From Streptomyces nitrosporeus (lineage in GTDB: Bacteria > Actinomycetota > Actinomycetes > Streptomycetales > Streptomycetaceae), in contig NZ_CP023702.1 of assembly GCF_008704555.1 (NCBI RefSeq), positions 1 to 64,000 of the forward strand: a stretch of DNA of 64,000 bases, written 5' to 3'. Every line of letters starts with the position of its first letter. Position 1 is the first letter of the stretch. This document shows, one piece after another, positions 13,909 through 22,660 of this stretch. The notes under the pieces are model-generated. The model was not told where the DNA came from and made no database searches. It worked only from the letters and a program-made list of their open reading frames with translations. The position numbers and the translations under genes were made by a program.

Positions 13909-15768
13909 TCAGGCGTGGGCGTGCTCCTGGTGCTCCTGCCCGTAGCCGTTGGCGATCAGGGTGCGGGCCTCGGTGAGGTAGTCGGACGCGGTGGACTGCT
14001 TGACGCCGCACGCCTGCTCGATCTCGTACAGGGCGACCGCGTCGCCACCGGCAGCGAGGACCATGCGGGCGACCTTGCGGACGGCGCGCTCGCGGGGCTG
14101 GAGGCGGGCGGTGTCCTCGTCCTCGGCGGCCTGACGCTCGATGCGGGCGGCCTGGGCGCGGCGCTGGGCGGTCTCGTGGGCGAGGCGGGCGGCCTCGGCG
14201 CGGGCCCGGGCGTCCTCGTTCAGGGCGAGGCCGGCCTTGCGGGTGTCCTCGGCCGCTTCCCGCTCGGCCCGGGCGGCCTCGGCGGCCAGGCGCTGGGTCT
14301 CGGCGGCGGCGGCCGCCTCGGCCCGGCGTTCCTCGGCCGTCTTACGGCCCAGCTCCGCGGCGGAGAGGCCCTCGTGGGCCAGGCGGGCGGCCTCGTCCCG
14401 CAGCCGGACGTTCCGGCTCTCCTCGAGGGCGGCTTCGTGGTCGAGACGGGCCGCCTCAGCACGGGCGGTTGCCTCGTCCTTCAGCGCCACCGCGGTCTTG
14501 CGGGCGTCCTCGGCCGCTTCCCGCTCGGCCCGGGCGGCCTGGGCGGCCAGCCGCTGGGTCTCGGCGGCGGCGGCGGCCTCGGCCTGGGCGTCCTCGGCGG
14601 CCTTGCGGCGCAGGGCGGCGGTGCGGGCGGTCTCGGCGGCCTGGTGCTCGGCCTCGGCGGCGGACAGGGCGGCCTGCGCCTGGATGCCGGCGGTCGCGGC
14701 GGTGGCCTCGGCACGGTGCGCGGCGGCCCGCGTCTCCCCGTCCGCGGTGGCCTTCAGCGTGGCCAGCTCCGCCTCCTGGCGGGCCTGGTCGGCCTCCTTG
14801 GCCAGAACGTCCATCCGAGCCTGGTGAGCGTCCTCTCGCTCCTGACGCTCACGCTCCCGGCGCTCTGTCTGCTCGCGCAGCTCCTTCTCGCGGGCACGGT
14901 CGCGCTCGGCCTGCTCCTCCTCGTGCTTCTGCCGCTCCAGGTCCTCACGCTCCTGACGCTCGGCCTGGCGCTGGGCCTGCTCTTGGGCCTGCTCCTGGGC
15001 GTGCATGCGGGCCGGGATGGCACGGGCCTCGACCACGGTGACGCCGTAGGGGGCCAGGAGGGCGGGCATCCGGTCCAGCAGCGCGGCCCGGTCCTGCGCG
15101 GTGCCCCGGGTGTAGCGGACGCGCTCCTTCTGCCACACCCGGTAGACAGCCAGCTCCCGGACGAACGCGCGGGCCTCGGCGTAGGAGGCGGCGTGGACCT
15201 TCGCGTGCCGGTAGATGGTCTTGGTGACGCGGTAGTTCATGACCCAGTCCGCCAGGGTGAGGGCCTGGTCGTCCAGGTAGCCGCCCTCGATGCGGGCGGT
15301 CCGCACGATCGCCCACCGGGCGACCTCGGTGAGGATCACGTACGCGAACGGCATCATCGCGTGGCTGCCCAGGCGCCCGGGATCGGCCTGGAATGCCTGC
15401 CAGAGGCCCGGGGAGCCCTCCATGCCCTCGGCTGCCGCCGTGACGTTCAGACCGATCGTGACGGCCGTCAGGACGTGCGCGCACATCCGCACCCACGGCC
15501 GGGACATCCGCTTCCAGGACAGCCACAGGTCAGCGGTGTACAGGGCGATGATCAGCCCGTCCATCCCGAGCGGGAACGCGTCCGCCTTCCACCCCGTGTA
15601 GCCCCAGCCCTCCGCGGCGTCACGCAGCACCCCGTACGACAACCCGAAACCCGTACCGGGGTGGCCCGGGTGGGTGTGAAGGCCGAGTGGGCGGTGCGTG
15701 CCGAGAACGCGTCCTGGTGTTGTCAGGCGGCGAAGCCGATGTTCGTCACGTACTCGTACTGGCCCCAC
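13909..15768 (-). CDS. DUF2637 membrane protein with long coiled coil (plasmid spread type)
   Basis: The N-terminal domain shows the DUF2637 pattern: LSYGVLRDAA, W-G-Y, then AFPLGMDGLIIALYTADLWL, SRPW and an HVLTAVTIGLN helix, several membrane segments in all. About 300 residues of Ala/Glu/Arg coiled coil with internal repeats follow (AEAAAAAETQRLAA occurs twice). The C-terminus is a winged-helix-like segment (ALYEIEQACGVKQSTASDYL). DUF2637 proteins accompany conjugative or spreading genes of actinobacterial plasmids. The true start is uncertain. The long frame overlaps the upstream tpg-like gene, and the expected first membrane helix is missing or out of frame before about 15660. TTG 15642 or GTG 15630 are alternatives. 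Confidence 0.75.
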   Translation of the reverse strand: MGPVRVRDEHRLRRLTTPGRVLGTHRPLGLHTHPGHPGTGFGLSYGVLRDAAEGWGYTGWKADAFPLGMDGLIIALYTADLWLSWKRMSRPWVRMCAHVLTAVTIGLNVTAAAEGMEGSPGLWQAFQADPGRLGSHAMMPFAYVILTEVARWAIVRTARIEGGYLDDQALTLADWVMNYRVTKTIYRHAKVHAASYAEARAFVRELAVYRVWQKERVRYTRGTAQDRAALLDRMPALLAPYGVTVVEARAIPARMHAQEQAQEQAQRQAERQEREDLERQKHEEEQAERDRAREKELREQTERRERERQEREDAHQARMDVLAKEADQARQEAELATLKATADGETRAAAHRAEATAATAGIQAQAALSAAEAEHQAAETARTAALRRKAAEDAQAEAAAAAETQRLAAQAARAEREAAEDARKTAVALKDEATARAEAARLDHEAALEESRNVRLRDEAARLAHEGLSAAELGRKTAEERRAEAAAAAETQRLAAEAARAEREAAEDTRKAGLALNEDARARAEAARLAHETAQRRAQAARIERQAAEDEDTARLQPRERAVRKVARMVLAAGGDAVALYEIEQACGVKQSTASDYLTEARTLIANGYGQEHQEHAHA

Positions 15769-16295
15769 TGGCTGCCCAGGTCCGGCAGGACACCGGTGGT
15801 CCAGGCGTCGTCGAGGGCGTGGCTGTCACTGGTGGTCCAGGCGGTCACGATGTGGTCCCAGCGGCGGACGTTGATATGCCGGTACTCGAGGGTGCGCCGG
15901 TGGGGTGCGGAGACTTGGGACTGGTCGAGGGGGTGGATTTCCACCCGGGTGCCGCCGGAGGAGTTGAGACGCTTCAGGAGGTGACGGGCGACGTTGTGGC
16001 GGCGCACGGTGCGGTAGGCCTGTTCGACGCGTTCCAGGTTGGCCTTCGATGGGTTCTGGGTGCCGGCGAGCCATGCCTTCAGTGTGCGGTCGGTGACGGT
16101 CAGCCCGGCCGCGCGGGCGGCCTTCATCGCCTTGGGTGACGTCGTCAGGTAGTGGAGGCGTGCGAGCAGACCACGCGGGGTGGTGACGGGGGTGACGATG
16201 AAGTCGACCAGTGCGTCCAGGCGGCGGGCGACGAGTTCGCTTCCCCTGGTGCCGCGGGCGCCGAGCCTTCCGAACTCGTGATTCCGGTCCGGCAT
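15723..16295 (-). CDS. tpg: Tpg-like telomere terminal protein (divergent)
   Basis: The 190-residue size matches Streptomyces terminal proteins (about 185). Its N-terminal half follows the Tpg layout: a V-x2-P-x-T-x-P helix (FIVTPVTTPRG), a short A-R-L-H-Y-L segment, then an HTH ending in DRTLKAWLAGTQNPSK, comparable to the Tpg pattern R-T-V-E-R-Y-L-K-G...P-R-K. A basic helix and a strand GTRVEIHPLDQS follow. The C-terminal part is unlike archetypal Tpg. Its ATG overlaps the stop of the upstream tap frame by one base (TGATG), the gene order known for tap-tpg. It would be covalently bound to the 5' ends of a linear replicon and prime end filling. Confidence 0.7.
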   Translation of the reverse strand: MPDRNHEFGRLGARGTRGSELVARRLDALVDFIVTPVTTPRGLLARLHYLTTSPKAMKAARAAGLTVTDRTLKAWLAGTQNPSKANLERVEQAYRTVRRHNVARHLLKRLNSSGGTRVEIHPLDQSQVSAPHRRTLEYRHINVRRWDHIVTAWTTSDSHALDDAWTTGVLPDLGSQWGQYEYVTNIGFAA

Positions 16296-17801
16296 CAGGC
16301 TCCTCCCCCCGCCGCGTTCGCGCCACAGGCAGCGTATTCGTCTTTCACCTTGACTTCGGCAACGCCGCGGCCCTCGGGGAAGACCTTGCGCCAGTCACCG
16401 ATGACGTGGAGCTCGTCGGTGCCCATGGCCCGGATGACGGTCAGGCCTTCGTCGTGGGCCTTGAGGGCCTTCATCCACAGGTTGGCGAACGCCTGGGAGC
16501 GGATCAGATGCATCCAGTCCGGGCGGTAGAGTTCCCGGTTGTAGTTCGAGGCTCCCATCGTGGAGACGAACTTGGAGTACATCGCCTTCACATACTCCAG
16601 CGTCACCTCGTCGTCCGTGGCGATCGCGGTGTCGCGGGCGTCCTTGAGTGCGATGCGGAACTTCTCCAGCAGTCCCTCGGTGGCTCCGGAGGTGAACGAC
16701 TCGTGGATCTCGGGCGGCTCGCACAGCCCGTACTTCGGGCCTGACAGGCGCAGCAGGAGGCGCAGTGTGGGCTCGGTGATCCACAGGGGGCCCGGCTCGT
16801 CGCGCTGTCCGATCGGGTTCGGCAGCACGTCGTCGTGGTCCCAGCGCGCCGGGGTGATCAGGTGGACGCCGGCCCGGCGGTGGTCGTGGTCGGATCCTGT
16901 GGAGTGCTCCAGCTGGCCCAGTGGGAGGTGTGTCTTGAGGGCGGACAGGTAGGCGCCGTTGATGTCGAGGGCGGTCACCTTGTGCTCGCCGGGCGGCAGT
17001 TCGGTCCGCGTCCACTTCGGCCGGGCTTCCCACACCTGGTCGGGGCCGCGCGCGGACTGCTTCTTGAGGATGTCCGGCATCCACGGATGGGCGATCACGT
17101 CGTACCTGCCGCCCTTGCGTGTCTCGTCGAGCAGGGCCATCGCGTCCGGGATCGCCTTCTTCACCAGCGCCGCTGTCGCCGCTTCCGCGTCGCCGCCGTG
17201 TGCTTCGAGCGCGGCCCGTACCGATCGGCCGATCAGGTCGGCTGACTCGCTGGGGAGCTGCACAGCGCGCCGGGCTGTAGAGCGGTGGCGGTCGGCAGCG
17301 GGCCGCTGGGGCGCGGGGGCGGAAGGCTCCGGCCGGCGCGGGGCAGGTTCCACCGAGCCGTCGGCCGCGGGTGCGGCGGCGTGGCATTCGGCGGCGTCCA
17401 GGTGCTGGGCGAACCCAGCCATCCGCTGGGCCGCCGGGTGACCGCACAGCACACACGGTTCGCTGTCGGCCAGTTGGATCACACCCTCGTCGGGCTCGGC
17501 GTTGTCCGTGCCGCCGGACGGGGACTTTGGCGGGGGTGGCGTCTTCGCGTGCGCGGGCGTACCGAGCTTGGCGGCCAGGCCCGTCGAGGAAGTAGCCGTA
17601 TTTGGCCCGGGTCTCACCTGACGGGTCCCGGCCCGCCTCCCACGCACTCAGTGTGGAGGCACTGATTCCGAGCGCGCGGGCCACCTGCGCCTTCGACAGA
17701 CCAGCCTGTTCGCGCAGGCTACGGCGCACCTGAGCCTGCGGAAGTTTTGCCTCGGGGCCCACTGAGGCGAGCAGCGAGTCGATCGCGTCGAAGTCGCTCA
17801 T
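16295..17801 (-). pseudogene. tap: tap, telomere-associated protein gene with a single-base frameshift
   Basis: From ATG 17801 the N-terminus (MSDFDAIDSLLASVG, then an XRE HTH with LSKAQVARALGISASTLSAWEAGR) matches the usual start of Tap proteins. The frame runs into the wrong register after KYGYFLDG. Dropping one C from the run at 17580-17582 restores LAAKLG and the rest: a C-x2-C...H...C cluster (PCVLCGHP...HLDAAEC), VTALDINGAYLSAL, and a palm-like C-terminal part ending RAMGTDELHVIGDW. The total of 1507 nt fits 501 codons plus stop with one extra base. Tap binds telomere overhangs and recruits Tpg. A sequencing error cannot be excluded. Confidence 0.75.
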
Positions 17802-17814
17802 CACACCGCGGCTT

Positions 17815-18147
17815 TCAGATGTAGGTAACAGGGTTGCGGGACAGGTGTGGGCTCGGGGTGGGCCGGCCCACGCGCGGGTCACCGCGCAGCAGGTCGCCCT
17901 CGAGGGCATAGCGGTCGCCGTGCTTGGAGATCCCGGTAATCCTCGCGACGGCGAGCACGATGCCGTCGGTGTTGATGATCTGCACCTCGTCCTGGGACAG
18001 AGCCCGGTCGGCGTTGAACTTCCACACACCGCGCCCCGCCTGCCATGCCTCGTCCTCAGGCATCCCTGGATGCCATCCGACCGTGGCGCGCCCCAGGCGG
18101 TCGTCCGCGTCAGCCGGCCGCTCGGCACCCAGCTGGATCTGCAGCAC
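17815..18147 (-). CDS. Small conserved-looking protein at the head of the tap operon
   Basis: I start at GTG 18145-18147 (LQIQLGAERPADADDRLG), which has GGAGGG at 7 nt, rather than at the longer upstream frame that lacks coding bias. The 110-residue product has W-H-P-G-M, GRGVWKFNADRAL and a compact basic core GISKHGDRYALEGDLL. It looks like a soluble beta-rich protein. It ends 13 bp before tap, so the three genes form one operon. The family is not named here. A role linked to telomere or replication control is inferred only from position. Confidence 0.7.
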   Translation of the reverse strand: MLQIQLGAERPADADDRLGRATVGWHPGMPEDEAWQAGRGVWKFNADRALSQDEVQIINTDGIVLAVARITGISKHGDRYALEGDLLRGDPRVGRPTPSPHLSRNPVTYI

Positions 18148-18177
18148 GCTGTCCGCCCTCCCACCATTCGACTTTTT

Positions 18178-18235
18178 AACTTGTTGGAAAGTTATCAGCG
18201 GCTGGGGGGACTTCGCAACAAGTTGAAGAGTTATC
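18178..18235. promoter_or_regulatory. Paired 19-bp repeats in the tap operon promoter
   Basis: Two direct repeats, 18178-18196 and 18217-18235, share 15 of 19 bases (on the minus strand GATAACTYTYCAACnnGTT) and are 39 bp apart. They contain AACTTGTTG and its inverse CAACAAGTT. The region is A/T-rich and 30-90 bp upstream of the operon start, so it is probably the operator and promoter. Confidence 0.6.
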
Positions 18236-18384
18236 GGACTGACCGACGGACCGGCGAGCCCGCCGCCGCCCGGGCGGCCAAGGAGGCACATGGCCAAGGC
18301 CCCACGCCGAGGTACTGCACGGCGTCCGCGAGGGCACCTGCGCCCCGTGCGGCACACCTCGCGCCGAGCTGGTCCACCTGCGGT

Positions 18385-19020
18385 TCACCCCCGACGCGAA
18401 CATCGGCCGCAGCAGCGGATGCGGCAGCGAGACCCCACCGGGGATCCTCGTCTCCGCCTCACCGAGCAAAGCCGCCCACTCCGGCGTGGGCCGGTGGAGG
18501 CGGCGGGGTGAGGGGGACGGCAGGCGTCACGGCCCTGCCCGGCGCGGCGGGGCGACGGGCTCTGCGGGGGCGTGCGCCCGGAAGGCGGCGGTGACACGCC
18601 GGACGAGGAGGGACTGGTCGCTCGGCGGTCATCATCGCTGTCCACGGCGTGCGGCACGAGGACCCCGGTACGGACCACACGCCCTACGTCCTGCGCCATG
18701 AGCGGGCGCAGGACGTTGACGAGCCGTGCGGCGGTGCGGTTGGGGACCGGCAGCACGATGGCGTCGAGGCCGCGGGGCAACGGGTTGCAACTCCTGCATA
18801 CGCAGCGGATGACCGGCTGGCCGTATGCGTACCGCCCTGCCGGCGAGCCGCCCTCCAAAAGGATCGCCGCGCCGAGCGTGTCCACCGCCGGCTGCGTACC
18901 GGACTCCTGGGCCTCGCCCCTCGTGGCCGGCACGACCACGGCACGGCGCAGCCGGAGCCGTTCGGTGATCCGCGCGGTCGCGTCGGCTTCGGTGGACCAT
19001 TGCCGCGGACCCGGCGGGTG
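18385..19020 (-). pseudogene. Remnant of a hypothetical protein gene
   Basis: Codon bias is good on the minus strand from about 19000 to 18630 for a product containing STEADATARITERLRLRRAV, a GAAILLEGG strand, a C-x-C-x2-C cluster (RCVCRSC) and PNRTAARLVNVLRPL. No start with a ribosome site is visible. The frame simply continues upstream into the end of the next gene, and bias is lost after VDSDDDR. It is probably truncated at both ends. It marks the border between plasmid-like and chromosomal DNA. The family is not recognised. Confidence 0.4.
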
Positions 19021-19024
19021 CGCG

Positions 19025-20008
19025 TCATCCCGGGAGACGGTGCGGTGCGTCGTCCCAGGCCATGGAGGACATCCTCCAGCCGGCTCGGGTCCGTAGGAAC
19101 TGGGTGGTTTTGTGGCCGTGGCCCTCGAAGCGCACTCCGTCCCGGGTGCCCGACTTGCGGTACTCGCTGAACCGGTGAGCGACGGATCCGAAGATCTCCG
19201 TCCGCGCGGAGACCTCCCACTCGGAGAACTCCGTCAGGGTCCCGTCGGTGAGCATTCTCTGACGCGGCTCGATGAAAGCGTCCAGATCCATGATCACCGG
19301 ATCGTTTCCGGTGTTCGAGACGATCGTCCCCTCCGGGACGAACAGTTCGCGGATCACCTGCAGATCAGGGTGCCTCCCCCCGGTGTTGGTGAAGGAGCCC
19401 ATGAACAGGTCCGCCAGGCGGTCGATCTCCGCCCGGTCGCCGGACGAGGGTGCGGACCGGTCCCCTGCCGGCGGCCACTCCTGGGCCAGGACGGACCACA
19501 CCTCGCTGTCGTGGCGCAGCCCGCGGTACGGGTAGCGCTGCCGGAGCACGCCGTCCCGGGTCATGCCGAGACGGCGCGCGGACGCGGTGCTGCGGGTGTT
19601 GCCGGCGGAGGCCCACCACTCGACCCTGTTCATCCCGCGCTCGGTGAAGGCCCAGTCGATCAGCGCCCTGCACGCCCGGGTCACGAGCCCGTGGCCCTGC
19701 CCGGCCTCCTCCAGCCAGCAGCCGAGCTCGCACACCCCCGAGGAGGTGTCGAAGCGGGTGAACATGACGCCGCCGACGAGCACCCCGTCCAGCCAGATCC
19801 CGTATATCCGGCCGTTGTCGGCGGACGAGAGGTCGGCGTAGCGCTGGAGGGTGGCCGTGGCCGTGGCCAGGTCGGTGGTGAGCGAGGCCCAGGGGATCCA
19901 TGGGTCGACCAGGGGGCGGGCCCGGTCGATGTGCGCCAGGAACTCCGGCGCCTGCCAGGGCTCCAGGGGGCGCAGTTGCGCGTGGTCGTCGAGCGGGGCG
20001 GTGAGCAT
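19025..20008 (-). CDS. GNAT acetyltransferase fused to an NTF2/SnoaL-like domain
   Basis: Starting at ATG 20006-20008 behind GGAAGG, the 327-residue protein has an N-terminal RimJ/RimL-type acetyltransferase (about 1-185) with ELGCWLEEAGQGHGLVTRAC as the acetyl-CoA loop and NTRSTASARRLGM as the typical helix. A second domain (about 200-327) resembles NTF2/SnoaL-like nuclear-transport-factor folds (VIRELFVPEGTIV, FSEYRKSGTRDGV, TQFLRTRAGWRMSSM). Ribosomal-protein or small-molecule N-acetylation is likely for the first domain. The fusion is unusual. The gene is divergent from a TetR regulator 109 bp away, which may control it. Confidence 0.8.
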   Translation of the reverse strand: MLTAPLDDHAQLRPLEPWQAPEFLAHIDRARPLVDPWIPWASLTTDLATATATLQRYADLSSADNGRIYGIWLDGVLVGGVMFTRFDTSSGVCELGCWLEEAGQGHGLVTRACRALIDWAFTERGMNRVEWWASAGNTRSTASARRLGMTRDGVLRQRYPYRGLRHDSEVWSVLAQEWPPAGDRSAPSSGDRAEIDRLADLFMGSFTNTGGRHPDLQVIRELFVPEGTIVSNTGNDPVIMDLDAFIEPRQRMLTDGTLTEFSEWEVSARTEIFGSVAHRFSEYRKSGTRDGVRFEGHGHKTTQFLRTRAGWRMSSMAWDDAPHRLPG

Positions 20009-20117
20009 GGGCGTTCCGCCTTCCAGGTCGGGCCGGCCGGAGCGCCGGCAGGGAGACTGCCGGCGGGCACGTGGCCGAAAGGGTGCGTAACAAGCGTTTG
20101 GTATGTAGGGTAGCGCC

Positions 20118-20804
20118 ATGCCGCCGCCCGCACCCGGAGATCACGAGGCTCGCCGCAAGGACATGTCCGAGGCGGTGTGGCGCGTCCTTGCCGCCAAGGG
20201 GTTCGGCGGTCTGACACTGCGCGCCGTGGCCGCCGCCATGGGTGTCTCGACCGGCATGCTGACGCACTACTTCCCGAGCAAGCGGGCTCTTGTCACGCAC
20301 GCGCTGGACCTGCTGGAACAGGACACGGCGGGACGCCCGCGCCGGACTCCTCCCGCCGACGGCCTGCCCACCGTGCGGGCCATGCTGCTCGACATCCTGC
20401 CGCTCACGCCGGCCGGCACCGCCCGTAACCGCATCTGGGTCAGCTCCTGGGACCTGTCCCTCGCCGACGAGGCTCTGGCCGCCCAGCAGGGCGACAGGTA
20501 CACGAGGTTGCGCGCCGGTTTTCGTCCTCATCTCGAGACGGCGCGCAGCCTCGGGCAGATCCCCCCGCACGCCGACACCGGCCAACTGGCCGCCGCCGCG
20601 GTCGCCTTCGTCCACGGGCTCGTCGTCCAGGCCCTCTTCGATCCCGGACGGTTTCCCGGGGACGTGCAGACCGCCATGGTCGACGGCTTCGTCGCCCGGC
20701 TCGCCGGGCCGGGGCCCGGCACGGTCCCGGACGCCGTACGCGGCACCGCGTCGGACGGTGATCACCTGCAGCCGTTCCTGACGCCTCCGCCGCCCACCGC
20801 CTGA
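20118..20804 (+). CDS. TetR family regulator
   Basis: The 228-residue protein has an N-terminal TetR HTH (GGLTLRAVAAAMGVSTGMLTHYFPSKRALVTHAL, about residues 34-65, with the TGMLTHYFPSK recognition segment) and a C-terminal all-helical ligand domain of the BetI-like type. It should repress transcription as a dimer. The promoter region contains a weak palindrome-like ACAAGCGTTTGGTATGT just upstream of the ATG. The neighbours are the divergent GNAT fusion gene and the downstream EamA exporter gene, both possible targets. Confidence 0.85.
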   Translation: MPPPAPGDHEARRKDMSEAVWRVLAAKGFGGLTLRAVAAAMGVSTGMLTHYFPSKRALVTHALDLLEQDTAGRPRRTPPADGLPTVRAMLLDILPLTPAGTARNRIWVSSWDLSLADEALAAQQGDRYTRLRAGFRPHLETARSLGQIPPHADTGQLAAAAVAFVHGLVVQALFDPGRFPGDVQTAMVDGFVARLAGPGPGTVPDAVRGTASDGDHLQPFLTPPPPTA

Positions 20805-20900
20805 GGCGGGCAGTCGTGCTGAGCCGTCCCGGCTTCACGGGACGGCCGCACGGGTTGCCCACGAACACATCGTGATGGCAACCGACCGAGGAGACCTCCG

Positions 20901-21947
20901 TTGCAGTCCTCTTCCGCCCTGCCCGTCCGGCGGGGTGCTCTCCATGTCGCGATCGCGGCCACGGCCTGGGGCACGGGCGGTGCCGTGGCCGCCGTACTGT
21001 ACGACGTCGGCGGCATCGGCCCCGTCTCGGTCTCGTTCTGGCGGTTCCTGGCGGGACTCGGGCTGCTCCTGGCAGCTCACCTGGTCAGACGGGCCCGGCG
21101 GCCGGGAACAGCGTTGTCGCTGCGCGCGGCGTTCGCGGCGAACCCGCGGCGCGCCCTGATCACGGGCCTCGGGCTGGCGGTGTACCAGACGGCCTACTTC
21201 GCCTCCGTGCAGCAGGCCGGGCTGACCGTGGCCACGGTGGTGACCCTGGGCGCGGGTCCGCTACTGGTGACTGCCGGAGCCCGGCTCACGCTGGGCGAGC
21301 GCGCCGGCGCCGCCGGAATTGCCGCGGTGGCGAGCGGCGTCGCCGGCCTGGTGCTGCTGACGGGCGGTGCGGACGGGAGCACCGGACCGGCTCCCGCGCC
21401 GGGCATCGGCTACGCGCTGCTCTCCGCCGCCGGCTACGCAGGCGTGACGTTGCTGGGCCGCCTCTCCGGCCGGGATAACGCCGATGGGGTGTTCGAGTCC
21501 ACGGTCACCGGCTTCGCGGTCGGCACGGTCTGTCTTCTGCCGACGGCTCTGCTGGAGGGCCTGCTGCCCGACATGGGGCGACCGGCGTGGACGCTGGGCC
21601 TGGTTCTCTACCTCGGGGCCGTGCCGACGGCGTTGGCGTACACGTTGTTCTTCGCCGGCCTCGGCGCTGTGCGGGCGACCACAGCCTCCGTCGTCGCCCT
21701 GGTGGAACCGGTCACCGCGGCCGCCATCGGCGTCCTGGTCCTCGGCGAGCAGCTCAACGCGGCCGTCCTCACCGGCACGGCTCTTCTGATGTCCGCAGTG
21801 GTGTTCCTCGCCGCCACCGAGGGGCCGGGCCGGGCCGCTGCACGACGGACGCCCGGGCGCTGCCGCCCGGGCGCAGGAGGCCGTCGCGCACCTGGGGTCG
21901 CGGCGGCGGACCGGCGACGGCCGGGCGCGGTCCGCGACCGCCGCTGA
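20901..21947 (+). CDS. EamA/DMT family transporter
   Basis: TTG 20901 follows GAGGAGA at 7 nt. The product has ten hydrophobic helices in two EamA repeats. The first starts GALHVAIAATAWGTGGAVAAV and the second IGYALLSAAGYAGVTLLGRL. LVEPVTAAAIGVLVLGEQL is the conserved end motif of the second repeat. Such proteins export amino acids or metabolites. Residues after about 308 are an Arg/Pro-rich tail of poor quality, so the original stop may have been lost. It lies 96 bp after the TetR gene in the same direction. Confidence 0.85.
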   Translation: MQSSSALPVRRGALHVAIAATAWGTGGAVAAVLYDVGGIGPVSVSFWRFLAGLGLLLAAHLVRRARRPGTALSLRAAFAANPRRALITGLGLAVYQTAYFASVQQAGLTVATVVTLGAGPLLVTAGARLTLGERAGAAGIAAVASGVAGLVLLTGGADGSTGPAPAPGIGYALLSAAGYAGVTLLGRLSGRDNADGVFESTVTGFAVGTVCLLPTALLEGLLPDMGRPAWTLGLVLYLGAVPTALAYTLFFAGLGAVRATTASVVALVEPVTAAAIGVLVLGEQLNAAVLTGTALLMSAVVFLAATEGPGRAAARRTPGRCRPGAGGRRAPGVAAADRRRPGAVRDRR

Positions 21948-22022
21948 TACCACCCTGCCCGCTGCCACCGCCCGCCGGAAGCGTGCGATCGCCCACCAGG
22001 GCGCCCCGCACCCCGGCTCCGC

Positions 22023-22300
22023 ATGCGAAGACACACCGTCGACACACCCGTCGCACCCAGCACAGCTGGCGGGCCGGACCCGGCACGCGACGTCCTCGCC
22101 GGCATCACCGGCGACGGACGCACGGACACCGTCGGCTCCGGCGGCCCGGGCGTGTACGCGGCCCAAAACCTCTGCCGCCACGTCAGGACCCGGTGACCGC
22201 CTCCGCCACATGGTCTGGACGACACCGCCCGGGAGCACCTGGATCTCCCACGGCGATCTGACCGGAACCGGCACGACGACCGTGTGCACCGCAGGCCTCG
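22023..22300 (+). pseudogene. Remnant of an FG-GAP/VCBS repeat protein
   Basis: One frame from 22023 encodes DVLAGITGDGRTDTVGSGG and another from about 22210 encodes WISHGDLTGTGTTTV. Both carry the G-D-x-x-G-D/T-G-x-x-D/T pattern of beta-propeller FG-GAP repeats. The frames differ and each is short, so this is a decayed fragment of a larger secreted protein. The rest of 21948-22660 holds nothing I can support. Confidence 0.45.
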
Positions 22301-22660
22301 GCCCCGTAGGACCGCTCGGTCCCTGTCGCAAGGAACCGCCGGAGGCGGCCCGAGCCGGCTCCTGCAGGCGGCCCGAGCCGGCCCGGGGGCTGCTTCCGCT
22401 CCCCGGAGGCAGCCCCATGCCGTCGCCCGGAAGAAGGCCGCCCACAAGCGGTACCGTCTTCCGCTGCGCCCGCCCCGCCTCCGGCCGCACGGGGGCAGTG
22501 CCCTGGTCCACCTGACGCCGTACGTACCGGACGGCCGGGCGCCGGCCTCGCACGGACCGCGGCTCCGTGAAGGGCAGGACGCCGACGGCGGCCGGCCACC
22601 TGACACCCGCCGGGGTGAACGCACGGCTGCCAGGTGAAGGTCCGGCCGCACCTCGCCCGG

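Noticed and set aside
13891..15984. 697-codon Gly/Leu-rich frame on the plus strand
   Set aside because: Mirror of the coiled-coil repeats of the DUF2637 gene. No ribosome site.
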